Positions 42,430-53,879 of a stretch of DNA of 64,000 bases are shown here, piece by piece. Source of the DNA: Liopterus haemorrhoidalis (Eukaryota; Arthropoda; Insecta; Coleoptera; Dytiscidae). Location of the stretch: positions 21,532,713-21,596,712 of the forward strand of contig OZ020616.1 of NCBI GenBank assembly GCA_963971575.1. Direction: 5' to 3'. The notes under the pieces are model-generated. The model had not been told where the DNA came from and did not search any database. It was given only the letters and a program-made list of their open reading frames with translations. The position numbers were made by a program, and so were the translations under genes. Within the stretch, counting starts at the first letter, position 1. Each line of letters opens with the position of its first letter.

Positions 42430-43851
42430 AATGTTTTTAGTGATAGTTAAAAAATATTTGACAACTGGGAAAAATAGAGTAACTATTTGGCTATCTATAT
42501 ACCAGAAAAATAAGAAGTTAGTCTGTTGATTCTGTGGACAATATTTTTCACTATAAAATACAAGAGAGGGTCGTGTAAACAAATTATATTTTAAAATTTT
42601 TAGCGTGGCAAAATTCTGTTTGTTTATATTTAACGTTTGTTACAAATGTCAAATCCGTGTCTCTGAGTCTGACAATGTTGAATTTGAACTAAGAATCGCT
42701 ATTGAATAGAAGTGAGTTACTTTTATTGTTGTATTGATATAAGTGGGATTTGTGTTACATAAAGTATGCATCTTAAAATTGCTAAAGAAGAGTTCTGTAT
42801 AATCAGGAAATTGTTGTAATATCGCATATCGCACGAGTTATGTACAAGATTTTTTCTAACGCTGGTAATCAAGGTTTGTGTACTATATTATTGTAAAAAT
42901 CTGGTACGAATTTTGTGTGTTGATGGCGAATAAAAATGTTTTTTCATGTAAATTTTACAGGGGGGTCGCAAGCTACTTGTCCGTTAGGAAAAGGGGTCGC
43001 GACTAAAATGTTGGAACAAACTGACTTAGTGATTTGGCATTTCCATCGAACACAAACTTGGCCAAAATTTAGATTTCAAGGAAATTGTTTTATGCTGCGA
43101 TTTCAAAGAATTTTAAGCTCGTAGAGCTCCTAAAATACACTTTTAACATTTCTTAGCGGGGCCTTTTCTTTTTCGTGGGTGAAAATAACGAACAGTGAAA
43201 CAATAGTAGTAATAAAAGTGAAATTATTAATATTTTAAATAAAATTAAAATTTAAAAACATTTTAAAATTCCTTGGCACTTATTTTTTTTATGTGGGGGG
43301 TGTGTGGGTTAAAGGCATGTCTTGCCTCGGGCGGCATAAAAATGAGTGGACTTATTTATAATGTATAGTTATTTTATATATATAATTCAATTTTTAAATA
43401 CTTGAAATAAAACCAATAAAAAAAAATACTTGATATTTCCAAGGTATATTTCTTGTAATTTAAAATAAATCATAATAATTTAAAAATTGTTCTTTTATAA
43501 AATGCTGTTTTTCATCATAAGTATAATTTCAAATAACAAGGTCAACAGAGAACGAGAGAGCTATAAGTTGAACAAGAAAAAAACACTAGTTCATGCGCTG
43601 GATGCAGTATGAGACTTGATAACATAAACAGCGGTGTTGCAACATGTTCGGATGCCACAAGGGTCCTACAACGACTGCAGTGTATATATTTCCTTTATAT
43701 ACGCCAACGACCGTAGCGCCGCCAACGAAAAAAGCTGAACTAACATATACGATTTTTCGCTCATTATGAGCCATTTTAGCGTCTATGCTAAATTTTAAAT
43801 TTGAGCAGTAGATCACCCAAGGTAACGAAAAATCATAATTAAATAGGCTGA
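42430..43851. other. Non-coding stretch with hAT-like scraps
   Basis: No gene. G-rich strings (caggggggtcgcaagctact at 42959 and gcctcgggcggcataaaa at about 43325) resemble ends of hAT-type elements but were not paired. The 110-codon minus frame at 43586-43918 has no recognisable feature. Confidence 0.35.
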
Positions 43852-43885
43852 CAATATGACGTCCATATATAAGGACGTCATATTG
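43852..43885. repeat. Perfect 13-bp palindrome
   Basis: caatatgacgtcc (43852-43864) and ggacgtcatattg (43873-43885) pair perfectly around the 8-bp loop atatataa. The arms contain TGACGTC, the core of a CRE/bZIP site. It lies 90 bp from the PLE palindrome. Confidence 0.6.
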
Positions 43886-43942
43886 GCACTGGACGTTATA
43901 ATGGTATGAACTGGTCAATTATGCGATGCCACATTGGTACAT

Positions 43943-43944
<2 letters not shown>

Positions 43945-43973
<29 letters not shown>
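43945..43973. repeat. (TA)n microsatellite
   Basis: A TA run directly abutting the left end of the PLE palindrome. Confidence 0.85.
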
Positions 43974-43976
<3 letters not shown>

Positions 43977-44040
43977 AGAAATAATAGTTCTTATTTACTC
44001 GTCAAATTATATTAAAAAATATTATTACAAAATAATAATT

Positions 44041-44090
44041 TTATGAGACGTTTCGACTGGGACATCCAGTCATCTTCAGTCTATAAATAA
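44041..44090 (-). ncRNA. Hammerhead ribozyme motif (left arm of palindrome)
   Basis: On the minus strand: CTGAAGA (44079-44073), stem II GACTGG...CCAGTC fully paired, GAAA (44054-44051), CGTC. Flanks TTTATAGA and TCATAAA can pair as stem I with one bulged A. Same sequence as the right arm. Confidence 0.68.
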
Positions 44091-44657
44091 AAAATATACA
44101 ATTTTACAAAATTTTATAAATCAGTCTTCAAAAAAATAATATAAATAAAATGTGAAAAACACTTAAAAATCACGTTAAAAAACATTAAAGAATTATAGAT
44201 GATTAAAACAAAGTATTAAAATAATAAATAATAGAAAATAAATGAATAAAAGTTAAAAAAGTTAAAAAATTTAAAAAAATTTAAAAAATTTTTAAAATGG
44301 CGCCTAGCACCATTTTGTGAGAGAAATAAAAAAAATTTTTCATATAAATTACCATTAGAAAAGATTCCAAACAAGTACAAAGAGTCACAGAAAAATTATA
44401 TGACATACAAAACTGTGTGACAAAAAGGAAGGAAGTGTTCTTAACTGGACAGACTTACCTAAAGTTAAAAAAACCAAAACTAATTAAAAACTTCTAAACA
44501 TATTTCAGCAGCTAGACCACTATGTGTACGTAGAAGTGCGACATGTTGTGTCAGAGCAGGCAAGCCCGTTACTGACATAACACCTAGACAGTCAGACGTC
44601 ACAATGCTGATAAGCTAAAGACCAAATGTAACAAGAAAAAAGACAAACAGCTGATGT

Positions 44658-45458
44658 CTAAGAAATTAGTTTAAAATATGATTTATTTAACCCGACCGTG
44701 TCTGTTTTCTTGTTAACACATTTGTCTTTAGAGGAATGGATGTGTAGCATCTCTGAGATCATCCTTTTTTGAATGTGGCTTTCTTTATCAAGAATTTTGA
44801 CATTCTCATAATTAAAAATGTGGCCTGTCGTATTAGTGTGTACCGCTAAAGCTGTGCAATTGGGTTTCAATCTAACGTCACTTTTGTGCTGGTAAATGCG
44901 TTTCTTTAAAATTTGTTGTGTCGTTCCTATGTAGTTTTTATTACACCCATTACACGGTATTTCATAAACGACATTTGAAGTTTCAAGTTTTGGGATATCG
45001 GCTTTAAGTTTGGAAAAATTACGGTTGTTATTGTTATCAGAGCTGAAGGCTAACTTAATATCATGTTTTTTAAAGATGTTTTTATAATGCAGGAATTGAG
45101 AATTGTGATATGGGAAGCTGAGGTAGTTGTTAGAATTGGCAATATTATTGGTTGGGTTTGTGTTATAGGCGGCCCATATTCTTTTTTTGATGCAATTATT
45201 AATTAGATTTGAAGGGTAATTGTTGATTTTAAATTCTTTTTTGATAATTTGAAAATTTTTAGTCCTGTATTTAGGATGGGACAGCTTGATAGCTCTATCC
45301 AACACATTGTTGAGGGTGTTAATTTTTAAAGACATAGGATGGTTAGATAAATAATTTAGGTATCGCCAACTGTGGGTACTTTTTTGGAACCAATTAGTGA
45401 TGATAGAATTGTCCTGTGAACGTATCAAAGCCACATCCATAAAAGCAAGCCTACCCAC
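44658..45458 (-). CDS. PLE RT C-terminus plus GIY-YIG endonuclease (left copy)
   Basis: An uninterrupted 266-codon frame. It starts inside RT (FMDVALIRSQDNSI and THSWRYLNYLSNHP, the end of the PLE palm/thumb region) and continues through a linker. The GIY-YIG nuclease follows: VVYEIPCNGCNKNYIGTT, then KKRIYQHKSD with the catalytic-type arginine and the conserved H. The nuclease nicks DNA for target-primed reverse transcription. The first ATG is probably not the natural start, because RT is truncated. No stop interrupts the remaining frame. Confidence 0.85.
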   Translation of the reverse strand: MGRLAFMDVALIRSQDNSIITNWFQKSTHSWRYLNYLSNHPMSLKINTLNNVLDRAIKLSHPKYRTKNFQIIKKEFKINNYPSNLINNCIKKRIWAAYNTNPTNNIANSNNYLSFPYHNSQFLHYKNIFKKHDIKLAFSSDNNNNRNFSKLKADIPKLETSNVVYEIPCNGCNKNYIGTTQQILKKRIYQHKSDVRLKPNCTALAVHTNTTGHIFNYENVKILDKESHIQKRMISEMLHIHSSKDKCVNKKTDTVGLNKSYFKLIS

Positions 45459-46172
45459 AGTTGGCGATACCTAAATTATTTATCTAACCATCCTATGTCT
45501 TTAAAACATAACACCCTCAACAATGTGTTGGATAGAGCTATCAAGCTGTCCCATCCTAAATACAGGACTAAAAATTTTCAAATTATCAAAAAAGAATTTA
45601 AAATCAACAATTACCCTTCAAATCTAATTAATAATTGCATCAAAAAAAGAATATGGGCCGCCTATAACACAAACCCAACCAATAATATTGCCAATTCTAA
45701 CAACTACCTCAGCTTCCCATATCACAATTCTCAATTCCTGCATTATAAAAACATCTTTAAAAAACATGATATTAAGTTAGCCTTCAGCTCTGATAACAAT
45801 AACAACCGTAATTTTTCCAAACTTAAAGCCGATATCCCAAAACTTGAAACTTCAAATGTCGTTTATGAAATACCGTGTAATGGGTGTAATAAAAACTACA
45901 TAGGAACGACACAACAAATTTTAAAGAAACGCATTTACCAGCACAAAAGTGACGTTAGATTGAAACCCAATTGCACAGCTTTAGCGGTACACACTAATAC
46001 GACAGGCCACATTTTTAATTATGAGAATGTCAAAATTCTTGATAAAGAAAGCCACATTCAAAAAAGGATGATCTCAGAGATGCTACACATCCATTCCTCT
46101 AAAGACAAATGTGTTAACAAGAAAACAGACACGGTCGGGTTAAATAAATCATATTTTAAACTAATTTCTTAG
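45452..46172 (+). CDS. PLE RT C-terminal scrap plus GIY-YIG endonuclease (right copy)
   Basis: Mirror image of 44658-45458. The frame is open from 45452 (THSWRYLNYLSNHP) through an ATG at 45495 to TAG at 46172. From 45495 the product is identical to the left copy apart from H for I near its start. It lacks the 70 bp of RT sequence kept only in the left copy. It has no promoter of its own that I can see. Confidence 0.85.
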
Positions 46173-46741
46173 ACATCAGCTGTTTGTCTTTTTTCTTGTT
46201 ACATTTGGTCTTTAGCTTATCAGCATTGTGACGTCTGACTGTCTAGGTGTTATGTCAGTAACGGGCTTGCCTGCTCTGACACAACATGTCGCACTTCTAC
46301 GTACACATAGTGGTCTAGCTGCTGAAATATGTTTAGAAGTTTTTAATTAGTTTTGGTTTTTTTAACTTTAGGTAAGTCTGTCCAGTTAAGAACACTTCCT
46401 TCCTTTTTGTCACACAGTTTTGTATGTCATATAATTTTTCTGTGACTCTTTGTACTTGTTTGGAATCTTTTCTAATGGTAATTTATATGAAAAATTTTTT
46501 TTATTTCTCTCACAAAATGGTGCTAGGCGCCATTTTAAAAAATTTTTAATTTTTTTTAAATTTTTTAACTTTTTTAACTTTTATTCATTTATTTATTATT
46601 ATTTATTATTTTAATACTTTGTTTTAATCATCTATAATTCTTTAATGTTTTTTAACTTGATTTTTAAGTGTTTTTCACATTTTATTTATATTATTTTTTT
46701 GAAGACTGATTTATAAAATTTTGTAAAATTTTATATTTTTT

Positions 46742-46790
46742 ATTTATAGACTGAAGATGACTGGATGTCCCAGTCGAAACGTCTCATAAA
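46742..46790 (+). ncRNA. Hammerhead ribozyme motif (right arm of palindrome)
   Basis: CTGAAGA (46751-46757), stem II GACTGG-ATGTC-CCAGTC, GAAA (46776-46779), then CGTC and TCATAAA. All six stem II pairs are intact. Stem III is limited to the self-complementary ACGT, as in minimal type I hammerheads of PLEs. Confidence 0.7.
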
Positions 46791-46897
46791 ATTATTATTT
46801 TGTAATAATATTTTTTAATATAATTTGACGAGTAAATAAGAACTATTATTTCTCCTCATATCATTTTTCGTCAAGAACCATATTTCTACTATATATA

Positions 46898-47080
46898 TGT
46901 TAGCGAAAATATAATTATGCAACATTTACACTTATTAACGATCGTAGGGTGCTATATCGTTGCTAAGTCATATTGTTTTATGTAAATAGAATAGTATAAA
47001 ATATATCATATGATGTGCGAGACGTATTAGTTGATCAATAAAATCATGTCTTATTATTCACAAAATACCTTTTTTATTAA
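46898..47080 (+). repeat. LTR 1 of the dimer
   Basis: 183 bp beginning TGTTAGCGAAAATATAA, preceded by a (TA) run. The right boundary is set by the primer site and by the identical end of the LTR stub at 54843. A possible TATA element (gtataaaatatatc) lies near 46993 and an AATAAA at 47036. Confidence 0.72.
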
Positions 47081-47098
47081 TATCAGAAGTGTGATTGG
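47081..47098 (+). promoter_or_regulatory. Primer-binding site, tRNA-Leu-like
   Basis: tatcagaagtgtgatt follows LTR1 directly. It shares TCAGAAGTG and GATT with the tRNA-Leu-like site of the Gypsy element at 5080-5093 (one mismatch over 14 bases), which supports plus-strand polarity and a related family. The same sequence follows LTR2 at about 51193. Confidence 0.55.
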
Positions 47099-48129
47099 CC
47101 TATCACCCACAAGAAAATTAAAATAGAAGACTATAAGTGCAATATTAAAAATATTTTTTTTAATGCAACAATACATTGGTGTAAAGAGATTGTCGTATAA
47201 TATTGCAAAGGCTAATGTAAAGGTTTAAGTTAAAGGTGCTGATTGAGAATCATATAAAGGTAGTATGAACTATGAGCTAGATAATAGATTGCCGAATTTC
47301 AAGGTATAGTATTTCTGATTTGTTTAATGGTAATTTAAAATTTTTGGAGTATTGTTAATAAGGTGATTTCTATAGAATTCTGATTATTGTGAATATGATT
47401 AAAGGATAGTTTTTGTAATTTCAGACAACTAAAATTGGTTTTGTAGTTTTTTCAAAAATTGAAAGATATTGTTTCTTTTATTTTATTTATTCATTTGACG
47501 TTTAGATTACTTGGCGACCGATTACTTTAATATCAAAATTTATCGCAGTAAAATAATAAATTAGAACAAACTATTCCTTTAACGAATTTGAAACCAGCTT
47601 AAATTAATTAAAATAAAATCAAAATTCATTTAATGGGCAAAATATGTAGTTTTGAAATAATTCTAGTAAATTTAAGTCAGTTAATTTATATTAGTTGAAT
47701 TTGCAGTTATTTTGTCAAAAAAAAAAGAGGGAAGAAAGATAGAAGTAATACTTTCTGTTATTTTTGCTTATGATTTTTATTTATTCAATGATATCTCTGC
47801 ATGTTGATGTCTCCATAAAGTATTATGGATTTCATGGTTCCTAGACATTAAAATTAGTATCTATGGAAATGGCACTTTTTGGAATAAAATTTAAATGACA
47901 TTTCTTTGAAAAATGCAGGTTTAATAAATTTTTAAATGTAATACTACATTTCTTGGTACCTTTCGTGGTTTAGGGTGGAGTGAGAATTTCGTTGGCGCTG
48001 TCTATTGCAAAATTAATAAATTTAAATGGCTTATAAACATCACGATTGTTTATGTTTAGAGCAGCCATATAGAAATTTCATAGCGAATGACAGCTGTGAT
48101 GTGGAATTTCCGTAACTGTTTTGAATTTT

Positions 48130-48349
48130 TATAATTCTTGTTTTAAACCAAATTTCTAATTGCAAAATTAGGAAATGTAATATACAAAGTGTCAAATGGA
48201 AATGAAGTTTGGATACGTCATGCCAACCAATTACGACCTAGAAAACAGTCGTTAATAAAATTGAATGATTTATTGGAGTTGTATGACACCCTAAAACAAC
48301 ATTTAATACTAGTAGTTGAATGGATAACGCGGGAGAGAAACATTATTTA
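48130..48349 (+). pseudogene. pol: Gypsy pol C-terminus remnant, copy 1
   Basis: The frame reads KFLIAKLGNVIYKV and EVWIRHANQLRPRKQS, then continues to a stop at about 48349. This is the end of a Gypsy integrase, where a GPY/F-type module is followed by an H-x-(D/N)-Q-L-R-P signature. Everything upstream, back to the primer site, is non-coding, so gag, protease, RT and most of integrase are deleted. Confidence 0.65.
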
Positions 48350-50087
48350 AAACAATTATAAAATAAATGTGAATTTTTAGTTATCGGCCAAGGTATTCTT
48401 TGTAAAGCGTGACAGAGGTGCAGTTTTACTGCTTTGCTTGATTTCAGCTATTTATTTAGTATAATATGAATGTTTTCTATGTTTTAAAGGAAATTTTAAA
48501 ATCTTGTAACGATCTTTGCACATTGTCAGACAGATCTATTCTGTAAGCGATAGTAAAGCAGCAGCGATCTGTTGTATTGCATTTTCGTTATTGCGATGAA
48601 TTTCGAAATTGAGCAATTCTCTAAAACTTGGTTTGTTGTTGTTTAACCAAAACCGTTAAATATTTTCGTTGGAACTGTCATATTTAAAGAAAAGAGGAAT
48701 GTGTCGTTATGCTTAGCGTTTGTGATGGATGGAAATGATATTTTGATATTTTTGCTGCGAACTTGTGCATCAATCCAGTGTTTATAAAAACGTAAATACA
48801 ATATTAGTTACATGATGAATATTTATTTTGACAGTTGTAGATACCGTGAATTAAACAGTTGTGGAATAATGATTAATTTGGAAACATATAGTATAAAAGG
48901 AGGAGGATTTTGAAAGTTTTTAAATGGACGAATTGTTCTTAGCTCTAGATTAACCATTTGATTTGTGGTTTGATTTAAAATGATTTAGTTAGTATCATTT
49001 ACATTTTGGATATATAAATAATAAAAATATGTGATGAAAAATTAACTTACAATTAACTAAAAAAAAAAAAATTAAAAAAATTGTTCATTGTTTTTGCATA
49101 TTTAATACTTCAAAGCTAATATTAATTGGCGAGTTTATCTTTTAGTTTAATATTGATATCAATCAGAAATTTTCAAGTTTGACGTATACAGCATTGAAAT
49201 TTGACAAAATGTATTGATAATGGGTTTCTGTAATTCAAATAATTGCGCATGTGCAAATCATTGTTTACATTGTTTACACAAGTTTTGTTGTTTACTTTAC
49301 AAATGTTTACGCTTCAACAGTGAGGTAAATTGCATCATGTAATTTACGTGCTCATCACTAATTGTAGTTTGCATGGGAGTGTTAACAACTATTAAATGTA
49401 AAAGTTAATATAGTTGCGAGCAATGAAGTATTGCCGATATTCAAATGCGAACGTTGATTTTCGTTAAGCCAGAAGGCCAAGCTCAGGATGTGACGAGCAT
49501 TTTTGGAAAATGCCATTTTCTCTGGTTTCGTTGCAAGAGTTCGATAAAGGTTAAGTCCACGAGAGATGTTATATTGTCTAATCATTGTGATTTATTTTAC
49601 AGAATAAGGCAGTAAATGATTAAATAAGTAATAGGGTGCAACTATTACTACACATTTTGGATTTGTTTCTTGATCTGAGGTCCCACGCAAATAAATATTT
49701 TTTATTTTTAGCTATTGCTAAAAATGTTGGTTTTTGTTGATTGATTTACTAAATATTTTTTGTTTGTTTTTGTTTTATGACTTTTGAAAACCTTAACAGT
49801 AAGAGCTCAACTTCAAAGAGTTTTAGTTGGTATGTTGTCCCATCATCCCCCTGATGACGAATTGACGCATGTTTTAGCTGAGAACGCCAGGATTAATTAT
49901 CCAAAACAGATCCTTAAAATTTGTCAGGATGAACGAGCGTTGTTTTGTTATTAACAGACACATTGTACGAAGGTAACTGGTTAGATAGTGGACGACTAAA
50001 ATGGTAAGAGGCATTTTATTGTTTTGGTTAAATCATATGGCACGTGTTAGCCATAATGAGTAAAATTTAGATTTGAGATTTAATATT

Positions 50088-50230
50088 TGAGATTTTAATA
50101 ATTGAGTTTTAAGACTTGAGACATCAAAATATGAGATTTTGTTTTTGATATTTGAGATTTAATATCTGAGTTATGATATTTGTGATTTGATAATTAAGAT
50201 CTGAGTTTCGAGATTTGAGTTTTAAAGTTG
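50088..50230. repeat. Degenerate TTTGAGATTT minisatellite, copy 1
   Basis: Repeated tttgagattt, aattgagttt and gatttaatat strings with a loose period of about 12-14 bp. The same stretch recurs in the second internal copy at 54177-54335. Confidence 0.6.
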
Positions 50231-50438
50231 AACGTTTATTGGAAAAGACAAATGACAGATCACTGGGATCGGAATGGCAAAATAAACTGAGAAATATAAT
50301 AGATAATGAGTTGAGAGTTGAAAAGGTTGTCGAGTACCGCAAGACATGCCGCTGCCAGTGGCATCAGTCCGGTAATAGCTCTGTAACCATGGTGGCAGAT
50401 GGTGAGCTATGGCGACGGGCTGATGATGATGATAAAGC

Positions 50439-50517
50439 ACTGTGTGTGCAGAAACGAATAGACGCTCTCTGAGCTTAGCACTGTGTGTGCAGAAATGAAT
50501 AAACGGCCGCTGAGCTT
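50439..50517. repeat. Two 40-bp tandem units
   Basis: agcactgtgtgtgcagaaac followed by gaata(g/a)acg...ctgagctt occurs twice in a row. The same pair exists in the second copy near 54544-54622. Confidence 0.65.
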
Positions 50518-51008
50518 GTTGTACTGTAGACAATCTGTAATGAAGGAAACTAATAGATAGTTACTGAGTATCTGAGCTTGTTGATCTAGTCACTGAGTTC
50601 GTGATAGAGAAATGAAATGATAACAAAAGTCTCTAAACTTTCAGATCACGATTTATACTCTGCTATTGGAAGGTTTTGTTGTAAGCAAATATTTATTTTA
50701 ACTAATTGATATTGGTGCATGGTTGATTTTGTGAAAGATCAATTCTGCGCCCAAATTGCTCTATTTACAGATTATGAATTAGGTGAAGACTTTCAAGATG
50801 CAGTAGAAGATGAATGGTGGACCAGCTCAAGAATGGAGTTCCTGGTATGCAGGATGCTGATACTGGTATGCAAGATGCAGGATGCTGTTGTTGGTATGGA
50901 GCAGACCACTGGTGATATGCAGGTTGCTGTTGCTGATAACAACAATGCTGTTAATGGTGTGAAGAATACAGTTGCGTCCCGAGAACGTTCCGCATGTCAG
51001 TCTGGCCG

Positions 51009-51191
51009 TGTTAGCGAAAATATAATTATGCACCATTTACACTTATTAACGATTGTAGTGTGCTATATCGTTGCTAAGGCATATTGTTTTATGTAAATAG
51101 AATAGTATAAAATATAACATATGATGTGCGAGACGTATTAGTTGATCAATAAAATCATGTCTTATTATTCATAAAATACCTTTTTTATTAA
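51009..51191 (+). repeat. LTR 2 of the dimer (shared middle LTR)
   Basis: 183 bp, a near-copy of 46898-47080 with a handful of substitutions. It is preceded by tctggccg rather than the TA run, which fixes the left boundary at TGTTAG. It serves as 3' LTR of copy 1 and 5' LTR of copy 2. Confidence 0.75.
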
Positions 51192-52239
51192 TATCAGAAG
51201 TGTGATTGGCCTATCACCCACAAGAAAATTAAAATAGAAGACTATAAGTGCAATATTAAAAATATTTTTTTAATGCAACAATACATTGGTGTAAAGAAAT
51301 TGTCGTATAATATTGCAAAGGCTAATGTAAAGGTTTAAGTTAAAGGTGATGATTGAGAATCATATAAAGGTAGTATGAACTATGAGCTAGATAATAGATT
51401 GCCGAATTTTAAGGTATAGTATTTCTGATTTGTTTAATGGTAATTTAAAATTTTTGGAGTATTGTTAATAAGGTGATTTCTATAGAGTTCTGATTATTGT
51501 GAATATGATTAAAGGATAGTTTTTGTAATTTCAGACAACTAAAATTGGTTTTGTAGTTTTTCAAAAATTGAAAGATATTGTTTCTTTTATTTTATTTATT
51601 CATTTGACGATTAGATTACTTGGCGACCGATTACTTTAATGTCAAAATTTATCGCAGTAAAATAATAAATTAGAACAAACTATTCCTTTAACGAGTTTGA
51701 AACCAGCTTAAATTAATTAAAATAAAATCAAAATTCATTTAATGGGCAAAATATGTAGTTTTGAAATAATTCTAGTAAATTTAAGTCAGTTAATTTATAT
51801 TAGTTGAATTTGCAGTTATTTTGTCAAAAAAAAAAAGAGGGAAGAAAGATAGAAGTAATACTTTCTGTTATTTTTGCTTACGATTTTTATTTATTTAATG
51901 ATATCTCTGCATGTTAATGTCTCCATAAAGTATTATGGATACATGGTTCCTAGACATTAAAATTAGTATCTATGGAAATGGCACTTTTTGGAATAAATTT
52001 TAAATGACATTTCTTTGAAAAATGCAGGTGTAATAAATTTTTAAATGTGATACTACATTTCTTGGTACCTTTCGGGGTTTCGGGTGGAGTGAGAATTTCG
52101 TTGGCACTGTCTATTGCAAAATTAATAAATTTAAATGGCTTATAAACATCACGTTTGTTTATGTTTAGAGCATCCATATAGAAATTTCATAGCGAATGAC
52201 AGCTGTGATGTGGAATTTCCGTGACTGTTTTGAATTTTT

Positions 52240-52456
52240 ATAATTCTTGATTTAAATCAAATCTCTAATTGCAAAATTAGGAAATGTAATATATAAAGTG
52301 TCAAATGGAAATGAAGTTTGGATACGTCATGCCAAACAATTACGACCTAGAAAACAGTCGTTAATAAAATTGAATGATTTATTGGAGTTGTATGACACCC
52401 TAAATCAACATTTTACACTAGTAGTTGAGTGGATAATGCGGGAGAACAATATTTAA
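52240..52456 (+). pseudogene. pol: Gypsy pol C-terminus remnant, copy 2
   Basis: Same coding scrap as 48130-48349 in the second unit, with IRHAKQLRPRKQS and a slightly different end. It confirms that both units share the same deletion. Confidence 0.65.
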
Positions 52457-53879
52457 AACAATTATAAAATAAATGTGAATTTTTAGTTATCGGCCAAGGA
52501 ATTCTTTGTAAAGCGTGACAGAGGTGCAGTTTTACTGCCTTGCTTGATTTCAGCCTTTTATTGTAGTATAATATTCTATGTTTATGAATGTTTTCTATGT
52601 TTTAAAGGAAATTTTAAAATCTTGTAACGATTTTGGCACATAGGTAGACAGATCTACTCTGTAAGCGATAGTAGAGCAGCAGCGATCCGTTGTATTGCAT
52701 TTTCGTTATTGCAATGAATTTCGAAATGGAGCAATTCTCTAAAACTTGTTGTTGTTTAACCAAAAACGTTAAATATTTTCGTTGGAACTGTCATATTTAA
52801 CGAAAAGAGGAATGTGTCGTTATGCTTAGCGTATGTGATGGATGGAAATAATATTTTGATATTTTTGCTGCGAACTTGTGCATCAACCCAGTGTTCATAA
52901 AAACGTAAACACAATATTAGTTACATGATTAATATTTATTTTAACAGTTGTAAATACCGTGAATTAAACAGTTGTGGAATAATGATTAATGTGGAAACAT
53001 ATAGTATAAAAGGAGGAGGATTTTGAAAGTATTTAAATGGATGAATTGTTCTTAGCTCTAGATTAACCATTTGATTTGTAATTTGATTTAAAATGATTTA
53101 GTTAGTATCATTTATATTTTGGATATATAAATAATAAAAATATGTGATGAAAAATTAACTTACAATTAACTAAAAAAAAAAAAAAAATTTTAAAATTGTT
53201 CATTGTTTTTGCATATTTAATACTTAATATTAATTGACGAGTTTATCTTTTAGTTTAATATTGATATCAATCAGAAATTTTCAAGTTTGACGTATACAGC
53301 ATTGAAATTTGACAAAATGTATTGATAATGGGTTTCTGTAATTCAAATAATTGCGCATGTGCAAATCATTGTTTACATTGTTTACACAAGTTTTGTTGTT
53401 TACTTTACAAATGTTTACGCTTCAACAGTGAGGTAAATTACATCATGTAATTTACGTGCTCATCACTAATTGTAGTTTGTATGGGAGTGTTAACAACTAT
53501 TAAATTTAAAAGTTAATATAGTTGCGAGCAATGAAGTATTGCCGATATTCAAATGCGAACTTTGATTTTCGTTACGCCAGAAGGCCAAGCTCAGGATGTG
53601 ACGAGCATTTTTGGAAAATGCCATTTTCTCTGGTTTCGTTGCAAGAGTTCGATAAAGGTTGAGTCCACGAGAGATGTTATATTGTCTAATCATTGTGATT
53701 TATTTTACAGAATAAGGCAGTAAATGATTAAATAAATAATAGGGTGCAACTATTACTACACATTTTGGATTTGTTTCTTGATCTGAGGTCCCACGCAAAT
53801 AAATATTTTTTATTTTTAGCTATTGCTAAAAATGTTGGTGCTTGTTGATTGATTTACTAAATATATATTTTTTTGTTTT

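Larger units (their letters stand above)
43974..46856. mobile_element. Head-to-head pair of Penelope-like elements (2.9-kb palindrome)
   Basis: The arms 43974-45378 and 45450-46856 are inverted copies with very few differences, separated by 71 bp. Each arm holds the C-terminus of PLE reverse transcriptase, a GIY-YIG endonuclease, a 3' UTR, a hammerhead motif and the terminal block. The 5'-truncated ends face each other and both 3' ends face outward. The spacer is extra RT sequence belonging only to the left, minus-strand copy. The left end abuts (TA)n. The right end is followed by a sequence also found, inverted, at 8.74 kb. Confidence 0.9.

Noticed and set aside
43586..43918. 110-codon minus frame with hydrophobic stretches
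   Set aside because: No motif, no support from splice sites or neighbours, and it overlaps a palindrome.
49382..49585. 67-codon minus-strand frame kept in both units of the LTR dimer (also 53490-53693)
   Set aside because: By eye the copies differ by three amino-acid changes and about one silent change, so there is no sign of purifying selection. It runs antisense to the element and has no recognised domain.
51950..52177. 75-codon minus-strand frame in the second dimer unit
   Set aside because: The first unit has a stop in the same frame and the strand is opposite to the element. Probably chance.
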